DNA from: Acinetobacter lwoffii
GTDB lineage: Bacteria; Pseudomonadota; Gammaproteobacteria; Pseudomonadales; Moraxellaceae
Assembly (NCBI RefSeq): GCF_015602705.1
Contig: NZ_CP059081.1
Span: forward strand, 2,799,702 to 2,863,701
DNA length: 64,000 bases
Direction of reading: 5' to 3'
A program made the translations under genes and the position numbers. This document shows, in pieces, positions 55,259 through 64,000 of this stretch. Under the pieces are notes generated by a model, which saw only the letters and a program-made list of their open reading frames with translations, ran no database searches and was not told the origin of the DNA. Within the stretch, counting starts at the first letter, position 1; the number at the start of each line of letters is the position of its first letter.

Positions 55259-57277
55259 TTAGATCAATAAAGTACGGATATCTTTAAGCAGCTTGGTCAG
55301 CTTGTTAGTGAAACGTGCAGCATCTGCACCATTGATCACACGGTGATCATAGGACAATGAAAGCGGCAGCATCAAGCGTGGATCAAAGCCTTCACCATTC
55401 CAGACCGGTTGCATGGTTGCAGGTGAAATACCCAGAATTGCCACTTGCGGCCAGTTCACCAATGGCGTAAATGCTGTACCACCGATTGAACCCAAGCTAG
55501 TGATAGTGAAGTTCGCACCTTGCAGATCTTTCGGCGACAATTTCTTGTCACGCGCTTTTTGACCCAAGGTTCCTAGCTCAGTGGCAATCTGTTTAATTGA
55601 CTTCTGATCTGGATGACGCAGTACAGGCACAGTCAAACCATCTGGCGTTGCGACCGCGATACCCATATGGATCTCGTTACGTAGCAATACTGACTTGCCA
55701 TCATCGGCCAAGTGACCAGCAAATTCACGCTCTTCTTTTAACAAGTGCGCAACTGCTTTGATGATGAACGCCATAATGGTCAGGCTAAGACCTTCTTTCT
55801 TGAAGTTGCCTTTCAGTTCATTACGCCATGCTTCGAGTTCAGTAATATCTGCTGCATCAAACTGGGTCACTTGCGGAATGAAATTATTCAGCGACAACTG
55901 TGGAATAGACACTTGTTGCAAACGCGTCAAGGCTTTCTCTTCCACACCACCAAAAGCGCTAAAGTCTGGCAGTTTTGGCAGACCTGCGACTTGAGCAGCA
56001 GCGGCGACAGGAGCCGCCTGTGGCGTAGTAAGACGCGTTTTGACATACGCTTTCAGATCTTCTTTCATGACGCGCGCATGTGGGCCAGATGCTTTAACGT
56101 CTGCCAACACGACGCCCAGTTCACGTGCCAGTTTGCGCACAGCAGGACCGGCATAGACTTTCGAGTTAGCGACATTCTGCTCTCTGGTCAATTTGTCGGC
56201 ATTATCCGATGTCGCGACTGTTTGAGTAGAAGATGCAGCAGGTGCTGGTGCTGCTTTTGCAGCAGGCGCTTTCGGTGCTTCTGCTTTGGCTGCAACAGGA
56301 GCAGCTTGTGCTTGTGCTTGTGCTTGTGCTTCAGCTTCAATTGTCACCAGTGCAAGACCTTGAGAGACATTTTGACCCAGTTCCACGTGAATGGCTTTAA
56401 TCACCCCGGCTGTAGTGCTTGGCACTTCAACAGTCGCTTTATCTGATTCCACCACGATGATGCTCTGGTCTTTTTCAACCGTATCACCGACCTGAACCAG
56501 AATTTCCGCCACAGCCGCCTTGTCTACACCCAAGTCAGGCACAGCAATTTCAACATCACCTGCAGGTGCTGCTGGCGTTTGTGGTGCTTCAACTGCTTTC
56601 TCTTGGGTGGCCGCTTGAGCAACTGGTGCTTGAGATGCTTCTGTCTGTGCTGACGCTGCCGAAACAGCCGTTTTCACTTTCAGAATGACCACACCTTCTT
56701 TGATCGTGTCGCCTTCTTTAATCTGGATGGATTCCACCGTACCTGAAACCGTACTTGGCACTTCAACAGTCGCCTTGTCTGATTCCACCACTACGATACT
56801 TTGATCTACCTCGATTTCATCACCGACAGCGACCAGGATTTCCCCTACAGTAGCTTTTTCTACACCAATATCAGGGATTTGAACATCAACCACTTGTGAG
56901 CTTGCTTGAGCCTCAGGAGCAGCAGAAGCTTTAGGCTGATGTGAAGCCAGTTCCTGCATGATTTCCTGATCCGGCAATGAAGTCGGAGTATTTTCTGAAG
57001 TTTTTTGTGAGGCATCTGCTTGCTGTGGCTCGACCACATCAGCGCTGCCGTCTTCAGCTTGTAGCTCAATCAGTACCGCGCCTTCAGCCACTTCATCACC
57101 CTGACTCACCAGAATGCTTTTTACCACGCCTGCTGAAGTGCTAGGCACTTCAACAGAGGCTTTATCAGATTCAAGCAATACAATGCTGTCATCGATCGCG
57201 ATCGTATCACCCACTTTGACCAGAATTTCGGCCACTGTTGCCTTATCTACACCAATATCAGGAGTCGTAATTTGCAT
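55259..57277 (-). CDS. aceF: Pyruvate dehydrogenase E2 (dihydrolipoamide acetyltransferase)
   Basis: 672 residues. Three lipoyl domains with lipoyl-lysine motifs ESDKASVEVPS (about 38-48), ESDKATVEVPS (about 165) and ESDKATVEVPS (about 280) are joined by Ala/Pro/Gln linkers. A peripheral-subunit-binding domain (AGPAVRKLARELGV, about 370-410) and the catalytic domain follow, with SYDHRVINGADAARF near the end. Transfers acetyl groups to CoA in the pyruvate dehydrogenase complex. Starts 2 bp after the aceE stop. A CTTGTG repeat around 56310-56330 encodes an AQAQ linker. Confidence 0.97.
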   Translation of the reverse strand: MQITTPDIGVDKATVAEILVKVGDTIAIDDSIVLLESDKASVEVPSTSAGVVKSILVSQGDEVAEGAVLIELQAEDGSADVVEPQQADASQKTSENTPTSLPDQEIMQELASHQPKASAAPEAQASSQVVDVQIPDIGVEKATVGEILVAVGDEIEVDQSIVVVESDKATVEVPSTVSGTVESIQIKEGDTIKEGVVILKVKTAVSAASAQTEASQAPVAQAATQEKAVEAPQTPAAPAGDVEIAVPDLGVDKAAVAEILVQVGDTVEKDQSIIVVESDKATVEVPSTTAGVIKAIHVELGQNVSQGLALVTIEAEAQAQAQAQAAPVAAKAEAPKAPAAKAAPAPAASSTQTVATSDNADKLTREQNVANSKVYAGPAVRKLARELGVVLADVKASGPHARVMKEDLKAYVKTRLTTPQAAPVAAAAQVAGLPKLPDFSAFGGVEEKALTRLQQVSIPQLSLNNFIPQVTQFDAADITELEAWRNELKGNFKKEGLSLTIMAFIIKAVAHLLKEEREFAGHLADDGKSVLLRNEIHMGIAVATPDGLTVPVLRHPDQKSIKQIATELGTLGQKARDKKLSPKDLQGANFTITSLGSIGGTAFTPLVNWPQVAILGISPATMQPVWNGEGFDPRLMLPLSLSYDHRVINGADAARFTNKLTKLLKDIRTLLI

Positions 57278-57279
57278 GC

Positions 57280-59982
57280 TTAGTTCTCCTCTTTGTAGTC
57301 AGCAACAGCATGTACAGATGGGGTTTCTTGCGGTGCCCAAGCCACTGGACGATCTGTATCAAGCTCAAAAGTCGAGATCGCATCTTTTACCAGGCGCGCA
57401 TCAACTTCACCTTCATCTGCCAGTTTTTTCAGGGTTGCAACCACAATATGGGCAGCATCAACACCGAAGTAACTACGCAAGTTGGCACGTGTATCTGAAC
57501 GGCCATAACCGTCAGTACCCAATGCTACGAATGGACGGCCATCTGGAAGATAAGCACGGATCTGTTCGCTATAAGCACGCATATGATCGGTTGCAGACAC
57601 GACGATACCTTCAGTACCGCGAAGCTGTTTCGATACCCATGCTTCTTTTACGTCTTCAGCCAGCGGATGCAAGCGGTTGTATTCTTCACATGCCATACCG
57701 TCACGTGCCAGTTCATTGAAGCTGGTCACGCTGTAGACATTTGAATGAATTTGATATTCTTCACGCAGAATCTTCGCCGCCTTGATCACTTCACGCAGGA
57801 TTACACCTGAGCCCAGTAACTGAACAGTGGCTTTTTCATCTTCTTCCAGTAAGTACATACCACGCTTAATGCCTTCTTCAACACCTTTTGGCATTTCCGG
57901 ATGCTCGTAGTTTTCGTTCATCACGGTCAGGTAATAGAACACACGTTCCTGGTTCACATACATACGCTGTAAACCGTCATGCACGATCACTGCCAATTCA
58001 TAACCGAAACATGGGTCATAAGAGACACAGTTTGGAATGGTATTGGCCAAGATGTGTGAGTGACCATCCTGATGCTGTAAGCCTTCACCGTTCAGTGTCG
58101 TACGACCCGCAGTTGCACCCAGCAAGAAGCCTTGTGCCTGTGCATCGCCGGCTGCCCAGGCAATATCACCAATACGCTGGAAACCAAACATCGAGTAGTA
58201 CATGTACATCGGAATCATTGGCAGGTTATTGGTTGAATAACTGGTCGCCAATGCTGCCCATGCACTCATCGCACCGGCTTCGTTAATCCCTTCCTGCAAC
58301 ATGTGACCGTCTTTGGCTTCACGGTAATGCATCAGCTGTTCTTGGTCTTCCGGGGTATATTTCTGGCCATGCGCGGCATAAATACCGAGCTGACGGAACA
58401 TCCCTTCCAGACCGAAAGTACGGGCTTCATCAGGCACGATTGGCACAACACGGTCTTTAATCGCTTTCTCTTTAAGAAGTGCAGAGATTAAACGCACCAT
58501 CACCATCGTGGTCGATTGTTCTTTACCATTTGAACCGGCCAAGACCGAATCAAATACTGAAAGTCCAGGAATCGCCAGCTGTTCGCTTTCCTTACGACGT
58601 GCAGGCAGATAACCACCCAATGCTTCACGACGTGCCTTCATATATTTCAATTCAGGCGAATTTTCGCTTGGACGGTAGAATGGTACTTCTTCAAGCTGTT
58701 CATCAGTGAAAGGAAGATTGAATCGGTCACGCACATATTTCAAAGAATTGATTTGCATCTTCTTGATTTGGTGAGTTTTGTTGACTGCTTCGATTTCCTC
58801 GGACAAACCATAACCTTTCACGGTTTTCGCCAGAATCACGGTCGGCTGACCTTTAGCCGTACATGCTTCAGCATAAGCAGCAAAAACTTTGTACGGGTCA
58901 TGACCACCGCGGTTCAGATTATCAATATCTTCATCGCTTAAATCTTTCACCAGCTCTTTGGCTTCTGGATATTTACCGAAGAACTTTTCACGCGCGTAAG
59001 CACCACCTTTTACCTGGTAACGCTGGAAATCGCCATCGACTGCTTCTTCCATCACTGCTTTCAGTGCACCGGATTTATCTTTATCCAGTAGTGGATCCCA
59101 ATGACGGCCCCACACAACTTTAATCACACGCCAGCCTGCGCCGCGGAATAGTGACTCAAGTTCCTGAATGATCTTGCCATTACCACGTACCGGACCATCC
59201 AGACGTTGCAAGTTACAGTTCACCACCCAGATCAGGTTATCGAGCTTTTCGCGACCTGCCAGAGAAATTGCACCCAGGCTTTCCGGCTCGTCCATCTCGC
59301 CATCGCCCAAATACGCCCAAACCTTACGATCTTCTTCTTTGATCAGGCCACGGTTCATCAGGTACTTTTGAATATGTGCCTGATAAATCGACATGATTGG
59401 TCCAAGACCCATCGATACGGTTGGGAACTGCCAGTAGTCCGGCATCAAATAAGGGTGCGGATAAGATGGCAAACCTTTACCGCCCACTTCACGACGGAAA
59501 TTATTCAAATGCTCTTCTGTCAAACGACCTTCTAAAAATGAACGCGCGTAAATACCAGGTGCACAGTGACCCTGGTAATAGATCATGTCGCCGCCGAAGC
59601 TATCGCTATTGGCGCGGAAGAAGTGGTTAAAGCCCACATCATAAAGGGTTGCGGAAGAAGCAAAACTCGCCAGGTGACCACCGAGATCATCACCGGTTTT
59701 ATTCGCGCGTAAGACCATTGCCAAGGCATTCCAACGGATCAGCGCGCGAATACGACGCTCCATGTCCTGGTCGCCCGGCATGGCAGGTTGTTCTTCAACA
59801 GAAATCGTATTTAAGTAGGGAGTATTTAAACGCTGAATAGGAACATGCTTTGCAATTGCGCGTTGATAAAGTTTTTCTAACAAAAATGCTGCACGCTCAG
59901 TGCCCATGTGCTGCAAAACAGAGTCAAATGCATCTTGCCATTCTTGGGTTTCTTGCGCGTCTGTATCGCCATAAAACGCCAT
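57280..59982 (-). CDS. aceE: Pyruvate dehydrogenase E1 component (homodimeric)
   Basis: 900 residues, the single-chain E1 type. Thiamin-diphosphate motif GDGEMDEPESLGAISLAGREKLDNLIWVVNCN (about 230-262), active-site region YQGHCAPGIYARSFLEGRL, and QHQDGHSH in the second half. It decarboxylates pyruvate and passes the acetyl group to AceF. AGGAA lies 9 bp before ATG 59982. The leader can fold to cover it (see 59990-60090). First gene of aceEF. Confidence 0.97.
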   Translation of the reverse strand: MAFYGDTDAQETQEWQDAFDSVLQHMGTERAAFLLEKLYQRAIAKHVPIQRLNTPYLNTISVEEQPAMPGDQDMERRIRALIRWNALAMVLRANKTGDDLGGHLASFASSATLYDVGFNHFFRANSDSFGGDMIYYQGHCAPGIYARSFLEGRLTEEHLNNFRREVGGKGLPSYPHPYLMPDYWQFPTVSMGLGPIMSIYQAHIQKYLMNRGLIKEEDRKVWAYLGDGEMDEPESLGAISLAGREKLDNLIWVVNCNLQRLDGPVRGNGKIIQELESLFRGAGWRVIKVVWGRHWDPLLDKDKSGALKAVMEEAVDGDFQRYQVKGGAYAREKFFGKYPEAKELVKDLSDEDIDNLNRGGHDPYKVFAAYAEACTAKGQPTVILAKTVKGYGLSEEIEAVNKTHQIKKMQINSLKYVRDRFNLPFTDEQLEEVPFYRPSENSPELKYMKARREALGGYLPARRKESEQLAIPGLSVFDSVLAGSNGKEQSTTMVMVRLISALLKEKAIKDRVVPIVPDEARTFGLEGMFRQLGIYAAHGQKYTPEDQEQLMHYREAKDGHMLQEGINEAGAMSAWAALATSYSTNNLPMIPMYMYYSMFGFQRIGDIAWAAGDAQAQGFLLGATAGRTTLNGEGLQHQDGHSHILANTIPNCVSYDPCFGYELAVIVHDGLQRMYVNQERVFYYLTVMNENYEHPEMPKGVEEGIKRGMYLLEEDEKATVQLLGSGVILREVIKAAKILREEYQIHSNVYSVTSFNELARDGMACEEYNRLHPLAEDVKEAWVSKQLRGTEGIVVSATDHMRAYSEQIRAYLPDGRPFVALGTDGYGRSDTRANLRSYFGVDAAHIVVATLKKLADEGEVDARLVKDAISTFELDTDRPVAWAPQETPSVHAVADYKEEN

Positions 59983-59989
59983 AATCTAC

Positions 59990-60090
59990 AGTTCCTAAAA
60001 GCCTAATCTAATGTCTTATATGTACCATATTTGAGACCTCAGCAGGTATGGCCTCAGCTGAATGCGATTTAGCAGTACTATTTAGGAACT
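59990..60090 (-). promoter_or_regulatory. Structured aceE leader that could mask its ribosome-binding site
   Basis: On the minus strand AGTTCCTAAA (60090-60081) is the exact complement of TTTAGGAACT (59999-59990), which contains the aceE Shine-Dalgarno AGGAA. The 81 nt between hold the direct repeats GRCCTCAGC (60035-60043 and 60050-60058, plus strand). Pairing of the two arms would shut off translation; the opposite state would open it. What controls the choice is unknown. Confidence 0.5.
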
Positions 60091-60109
60091 AAATGATGGG
60101 TGACGTATA

Positions 60110-60137
60110 ATTACACAACATAACAAAAAATAGTCAA
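60110..60137 (-). promoter_or_regulatory. Promoter candidate of aceEF
   Basis: Minus strand TTGACT (60137-60132), 16-bp spacer, TGTAAT (60115-60110). It implies a leader of about 120 nt, consistent with the structured region downstream. Confidence 0.45.
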
Positions 60138-60205
60138 TAAAGGCGATTTATTATACAATCATTATAATAGTTGGTGATAATATGATATCTAAAAGCGATA
60201 AAACA

Positions 60206-60231
60206 AAAAGCCCTTCAAGTTGACTTGAAGA
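60206..60231 (-). terminator. Terminator of the M23 peptidase gene
   Basis: CTTCAAG TTGA CTTGAAG inside a longer imperfect stem, with TTTTT on the minus strand. Confidence 0.7.
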
Positions 60232-60310
60232 GCCTTCAGCTTAAACGCTTTAAAATGCTTATCGGAGATTTTTTATGTATAGAGATGCATCTTGTTATTC
60301 AGGTCTATAC

Positions 60311-60994
60311 TTAAGGTAACATGGCCAAATAAGTAGATGGGTTTTTACGTTGACCGTCTTTTACTACTTCATAATGCAAGTGTGGACCGGTACAGCGACC
60401 AGTACAACCAACGTTGGCAATATGATCACCCGCTTGCACCTGCTCTCCCACACGTGCAATAAGACGTGAAGCATGAGCATAGCGCGTTAAATAGCCATTG
60501 CCATGATTGATTTCAACGTATTGACCATAACCTGTACCCCAACCTGATTTGGTCACAATCCCTGGACCTGTTGCATAGATTGGTGTACCACTTGGCGCTG
60601 CAAGATCAAGGCCTGAATGATTTTCAGCACGGCCACCCATAGTACGGCCACCGTAATTTGAACTTACGCGAGAATTAGGTAAAGGATGAGAAATTAACCA
60701 AGAATAAGCACTATTTGCTGCCGCTTTGTTGGATGAAGTATTGGCATACTTCTGAGCAAGCGTACGATTGTTCAATTCAACCGGCTTCTCACGAAGCTGA
60801 ACATTCAATTTAGTCTGTGCTGGAATATCGATATCATCTGGATGAGTATATGCACCCTGTGCCAGAGTACGCGTCAATTGCTCGATACGATCTGTTGAAC
60901 CATTTTCTTGATTTAGATTGACTAAATCTGCGAACGCAACCGAAGCCGCTGAAACTGATAAAGAAAATGCCAACAAAATACGTCGCATATGCAT
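60311..60994 (-). CDS. M23-family (LytM-type) peptidase, exported
   Basis: 227 residues. The signal peptide (MHMRRILLAFSLSVSAASVAFA) is followed by a linker and a C-terminal M23 domain (about 115-225). Zinc ligands: ENHSGLDLA (H and D) and GPHLHYEV (H-x-H). It cleaves peptidoglycan crosslinks in the periplasm or, if degenerate, activates amidases; the ligands look intact. GAGAGG lies 6 bp before ATG 60994. Divergent from dciA. In pseudomonads an M23 gene also sits near dciA, lpxC and secA. Confidence 0.88.
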   Translation of the reverse strand: MHMRRILLAFSLSVSAASVAFADLVNLNQENGSTDRIEQLTRTLAQGAYTHPDDIDIPAQTKLNVQLREKPVELNNRTLAQKYANTSSNKAAANSAYSWLISHPLPNSRVSSNYGGRTMGGRAENHSGLDLAAPSGTPIYATGPGIVTKSGWGTGYGQYVEINHGNGYLTRYAHASRLIARVGEQVQAGDHIANVGCTGRCTGPHLHYEVVKDGQRKNPSTYLAMLP

Positions 60995-61101
60995 AAAAAA
61001 CCTCTCTAAACTGCTTTAATCGAGTTCCTTGAAGATCTCTATCCTTGATATCCACTAAAAGAAGCGCATAAGATTAAGACATAAATATGTAGGAATTATG
61101 T

Positions 61102-61542
61102 ATGTCGGAACCTGTCAACGTTTTTCAACAAACAAGAAAACAGATAAAAACAGGAAACTTTTCGTTTCTCTCATCACAAGTCGCTGGCTGGCAGAAACTT
61201 ACGAAACTCGTACAACCGCTATTGCCCCAACCGGAACGCTGGCAAGTTGTCTGCTATCAAAATGGTGTGTTAACGATTACTGGTGAAAATCAGGCCATGA
61301 TCAGTCAATTGGCCTATCTTCAAAAGCAATACATTTCACAACTCTCTCAAATAAATGAATTAACAGATCTCACTAAACTTCAAGTTTGCCTGCGGAATCC
61401 TTCGCAAACGCCACCTGTTTCAGCAACACCTGAAAGAGCCTTAAATGCAGAAACACAGGAATTACTTCGTAGTGCTGCTGACTTTATAAGCGACCCTAAG
61501 CTTAGCCAAGCTTTACTACGTTTGGCAAGCAATAAAAAGTAA
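61102..61542 (+). CDS. dciA: DUF721 protein, DciA helicase loader
   Basis: 146 residues. The N-terminal KH-like DUF721 domain (about 30-105) has WQVVCYQNGVLTITGENQAMISQLAYLQ. DciA loads the replicative DnaB helicase in bacteria without DnaC. The C-terminal 40 residues are polar and probably disordered. Its position next to lpxC and an M23 gene matches other gammaproteobacteria. Assigned by domain and context. Confidence 0.85.
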   Translation: MSEPVNVFQQTRKQIKTGNFSFLSSQVAGWQKLTKLVQPLLPQPERWQVVCYQNGVLTITGENQAMISQLAYLQKQYISQLSQINELTDLTKLQVCLRNPSQTPPVSATPERALNAETQELLRSAADFISDPKLSQALLRLASNKK

Positions 61543-61581
61543 CATCGCAATCAAATGTAATAAATTAAAAAGCAAACATTA

Positions 61582-61597
61582 TGTGATGTGTGTCACA
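61582..61597. promoter_or_regulatory. CRP/Vfr-like palindrome TGTGA-N6-TCACA
   Basis: Both half-sites of the CRP consensus are perfect with the right 6-bp spacer. It lies between the convergent 3' ends of dciA and lpxC, not before a start codon, so its role is uncertain. Confidence 0.35.
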
Positions 61598-61641
61598 GTA
61601 TTAAAGCAATAACAAAAACATAAAGACACAAACACAATGAC

Positions 61642-62544
61642 TTATGTCACATTCACATACATGATTGGACAATTGGCTTCGTCATCAAATGTTACAATTT
61701 CATAGCAGCTTGGATCACTTTTCACATTGCGTAAAAGTTGATTATTCAAGGCATGTCCAGATTTGTAACCATCAAATTTGGCAATAATCTGATGTCCGAG
61801 CAGGTATAAATCACCCACGGCATCCAGAATTTTATGACGTACAAATTCGTCCGAGAAACGTAAACCTTCTTCATTAACGACCCCAGTTTCATCCACACCA
61901 ATGGCATTTTCCAGACTGGCACCCAGCGCCAGGTTATTGGCTTTGAGATAATCCAGATCTTTCATAAAACCAAAGGTACGCGCTTCACTGACTTCATAAA
62001 CGAAGGTTTCAGTAGAAAAATCGATACTGGCAGACTGATGTTCTTTTTTAAAGGCAGGATGATCAAAATCAATGGTGAAGTTCAGCTGAAAGCCCTCATG
62101 TGGGCTAAAAATGGCACGTTTGTCATCAATCAGTGCTTCAACCGGTTTAATAATCTTGACGAATTTTTTAGCAGCATCCAGCTCTTGCAAACCGCCCTGC
62201 ATCAACAGGTAAATAAACGGACCTGCACTGCCGTCCATAATCGGGACTTCAGAAGCCGATACTTCAATAATCAGGTTATCAATGCCCAGACCAGCGATCG
62301 CACTCATGACATGTTCAATGGTGCCTACTTTGGCATTTTCCTGAACGAGGTTCGAGCACATAAAGGCTTCCTGAATCAGCATGGCATCAGCTGGAATGTC
62401 CACTGGTGGGTTCAGGTCTATACGACGAAACACAATTCCCCCATCGGCATGGTGCGGCACAAAGTTAATCATGACTTTCTGCCCACTGTGAAGACCGATT
62501 CCGCTCGCTTTCACGACACGTTTCAGGGTACGTTGTTTCAACAT
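61642..62544 (-). CDS. lpxC: UDP-3-O-acyl-N-acetylglucosamine deacetylase
   Basis: 300 residues. First committed step of lipid A synthesis; zinc amidase and drug target. [17 protein letters not shown] near the start, the zinc-ligand region [17 protein letters not shown] (His ~79), the catalytic [14 protein letters not shown] with His/Asp, and [13 protein letters not shown] with the catalytic histidine. Follows ftsZ, with a terminator in the gap. Confidence 0.97.
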   Translation of the reverse strand: MLKQRTLKRVVKASGIGLHSGQKVMINFVPHHADGGIVFRRIDLNPPVDIPADAMLIQEAFMCSNLVQENAKVGTIEHVMSAIAGLGIDNLIIEVSASEVPIMDGSAGPFIYLLMQGGLQELDAAKKFVKIIKPVEALIDDKRAIFSPHEGFQLNFTIDFDHPAFKKEHQSASIDFSTETFVYEVSEARTFGFMKDLDYLKANNLALGASLENAIGVDETGVVNEEGLRFSDEFVRHKILDAVGDLYLLGHQIIAKFDGYKSGHALNNQLLRNVKSDPSCYEIVTFDDEANCPIMYVNVT

Positions 62545-62605
62545 GCTTTTATCATCTGTTCATCTATAAAACCGCTATACGTTAGCATATTTGGCCATTG
62601 ATAAA

Positions 62606-62635
62606 AAACAAAAAGGTGGCTTAAAAGCCACCTTT
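62606..62635 (-). terminator. Terminator of ftsZ
   Basis: AAAGGTGGCTT AA AAGCCACCTTT, with TTTTTGTTTTTT on the minus strand, about 35 bp past the ftsZ stop. Confidence 0.85.
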
Positions 62636-62670
62636 CCTGTCTAATCCATCTAAACACATGATGTTACATG

Positions 62671-63864
62671 TTATTTACGCTGTTGATTCTTAAGATAATC
62701 CTGAATGCTCATTGGCGTTGGGCGCGAGCTAGAAACCGAAGCCGCCGCTGGATTCGCTGCTGCCCCTGTTTCATGCTGCTGACGCTGAATTGCCGGTACA
62801 TCATCATCTTCCACCACAGCCTGTGCAACTGCTGCTGGACGAGTTGCCTGTACATTAGTACGTTTGGTCGGTTCAACTGAATCCGCTGCATGACGGGTTA
62901 AACCTGTTGCAATCACAGTCACGCTGATTTCATCACGCGCATCCGGATCAAAAACGGTACCGTAGAACACCTGACCCTCATCTAAATCGACAATCTGGTT
63001 CACGACATCAGTAATTTCTTCAATTTCACCGAAAGTCACATCATCGCCACCGGTCACGTTAATCAGAATACCTTTGGCATTCATGATAGTCACGTTGTCG
63101 AGTAATGGACTACGGATTGCCTGCTCAGCAGCCTGACGTGCACGATTCTCACCACGCCCCAGACCCACACCCATCATGGCATAACCACGGGTGCTCATGG
63201 CTGTTTTCAAGTCAGCAAAGTCAAGGTTGATATGGCCAGGACGGACGACTAAATCAAAAATACTGCGTACTGCATTCAGTAGAACATCATCCGCTTTTTT
63301 ATATGCATCTTTCATTGAAATATCACGGAAGACTTTCAATAGACGCTGGTTTGGAATGATGATTAATGAGTCTACATGCTGCTCAAGGGCTTCGATGCCT
63401 TTTTCAGCAGACTGTAAACGGCGTTTGCCTTCAAAGTTAAATGGCGTGGTCACGACACCAACGGTCAGGATACCCATTTCTTTCGCAATTTCAGCCACGA
63501 CTGGCGCTGCACCGGTACCGGTACCACCACCCATACCTGCAGTAACAAAGACCATATCGGTCCCTTCAAGCTGCTGGCGGATCAGTTCACGGCTTTCTTC
63601 TGCTGCGGTCTGGCCGACTTGCGGATTTGCACCTGCACCCAGACCACGGGTACTTTGCTCGCCCAGCTGAATTTTAAATTCGGCTTCCATGCGATCCAAT
63701 GCCTGCTTGTCCGTATTGGCACAAACAAACTTTACGCCCTGGATATCGGACTGCAACATATGTTGTACAGCATTACCACCCGCACCACCTACACCAAACA
63801 CAGTGAAACGGGCTTGACCATTGCTATCGCTATGATCGTCTTCGAAAAATTCAAATGAGGCCAT
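62671..63864 (-). CDS. ftsZ: Cell division protein FtsZ
   Basis: 397 residues. Tubulin-like GTPase that forms the division ring. GVGGAGGNAVQHML near the start, the tubulin signature GGGTGTGAAPVVAEIA near 108-123, NVDFADLKT-like LDFADLKTAMST, a variable linker rich in Ala/Arg (about 325-380) and the conserved C-terminal peptide SIQDYLKNQQRK that binds FtsA and ZipA. The gene upstream (ftsA expected) lies beyond the window. Confidence 0.98.
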   Translation of the reverse strand: MASFEFFEDDHSDSNGQARFTVFGVGGAGGNAVQHMLQSDIQGVKFVCANTDKQALDRMEAEFKIQLGEQSTRGLGAGANPQVGQTAAEESRELIRQQLEGTDMVFVTAGMGGGTGTGAAPVVAEIAKEMGILTVGVVTTPFNFEGKRRLQSAEKGIEALEQHVDSLIIIPNQRLLKVFRDISMKDAYKKADDVLLNAVRSIFDLVVRPGHINLDFADLKTAMSTRGYAMMGVGLGRGENRARQAAEQAIRSPLLDNVTIMNAKGILINVTGGDDVTFGEIEEITDVVNQIVDLDEGQVFYGTVFDPDARDEISVTVIATGLTRHAADSVEPTKRTNVQATRPAAVAQAVVEDDDVPAIQRQQHETGAAANPAAASVSSSRPTPMSIQDYLKNQQRK

Positions 63865-64000
63865 GACCTATAAAATTCCTAATTCATAATTGGCAGTCAC
63901 TAAGCCCGTATACTGCCTTAATCTTAATAAAATTGTTTTTAAGAATGCTGCTCATGCGTTCACTTGTCAAGTACAAGCCCGATTAACTACATCTTCCCAA
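63865..64000 (-). other. ftsZ upstream region to the window edge
   Basis: On the minus strand an open frame comes in from the edge and stops at TGA 63966-63968 (last residues WEDVVNRACT); another stops at TAA 63983-63985. One of them could be the end of ftsA, which normally precedes ftsZ, but too little is visible to say. Confidence 0.3.

Noticed and set aside
56310-56335. CTTGTG tandem repeat in aceF as a phase-variation tract
   Set aside because: Six-base units keep the frame whatever the copy number and encode the flexible Ala-Gln linker, so only linker length would vary.
55745-56446. Long plus-strand frame opposite aceF
   Set aside because: Lies wholly inside a clear aceF; rich in Cys, Arg and Phe as expected for an antisense shadow of Ala/Lys/Glu-rich codons.

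Overview
The window looks like chromosome of an Acinetobacter species (Moraxellaceae, Gammaproteobacteria). The clearest marker is a gene for the Omp33-36 outer-membrane porin at 18011-18904. Other features that fit are the ftsZ-lpxC-(dciA/M23) cluster, glmM-pdxH-recJ, the moderate GC, and intergenic palindromes of a kind I associate with this genus. Most of the window is ordinary core genome. The exceptions are an accessory stretch at about 11.9-20.2 kb and a few repeat-rich or unusually structured gaps.

Layout. 0-9 kb: end of an unidentified gene, tRNA-Thr, an FAD oxidoreductase/methyltransferase pair, ahpC, ssb, an MFS transporter, a DUF475 membrane protein, tenA and a small gene behind a near-perfect Fur box. 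9.1-11.9 kb: uvrA. 11.9-20.2 kb: two almost identical 1269-bp IS4-family elements in the same orientation. The first has a nonsense mutation in its transposase; the second is intact. Between them lie an AbiJ-like abortive-infection gene, a diguanylate cyclase, an IS5-family element, a 1-kb gene-free gap with two convergent small-RNA candidates, and omp33-36. 20.2-31 kb: betT-like transporter, an ion channel, yjcH-actP, a SSS-domain hybrid histidine kinase (CrbS type), an unknown gene and its LuxR-type partner (CrbR type). 31-38 kb: msuE-sfnG, photolyase, a DszC/SfnB-like flavoprotein and acs. 38-45 kb: DUF805 protein, MscS channel, rsmE, a repeat-rich gap, waaA, an old-yellow-enzyme reductase with an ArsR-type regulator, and prfB with its programmed frameshift. 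45-52.7 kb: two tandem small porin-like genes, recJ, pdxH, glmM and guaB. 52.8-60 kb: YkgJ-type cysteine-cluster protein, a diiron metallo-beta-lactamase-fold protein, a GDT1-family exporter behind a yybP-ykoY Mn riboswitch, and aceE-aceF. 60-64 kb: M23 peptidase, dciA, lpxC, ftsZ.

How the genes work together. Acetate use is concentrated here: CrbS/CrbR-type sensor and regulator, the ActP permease with YjcH, and Acs. AceEF makes acetyl-CoA from pyruvate. Organosulfur scavenging is represented by MsuE, SfnG and a DszC-like enzyme. Envelope and division functions (waaA, glmM, lpxC, M23 peptidase, ftsZ, porins) and DNA repair or replication (uvrA, phr, recJ, ssb, dciA) make up much of the rest.

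The observations I rate highest are: the two convergent sRNA candidates upstream of omp33-36; a perfect 10-bp inverted repeat in the aceE leader that could hide the aceE ribosome-binding site; the lone AbiJ-like gene beside an IS; the Fur-box-controlled small protein; and the shared promoter/TTGTTACAA layout of the three porin genes. All function calls come from reading motifs and recalled family knowledge; no database search was run.
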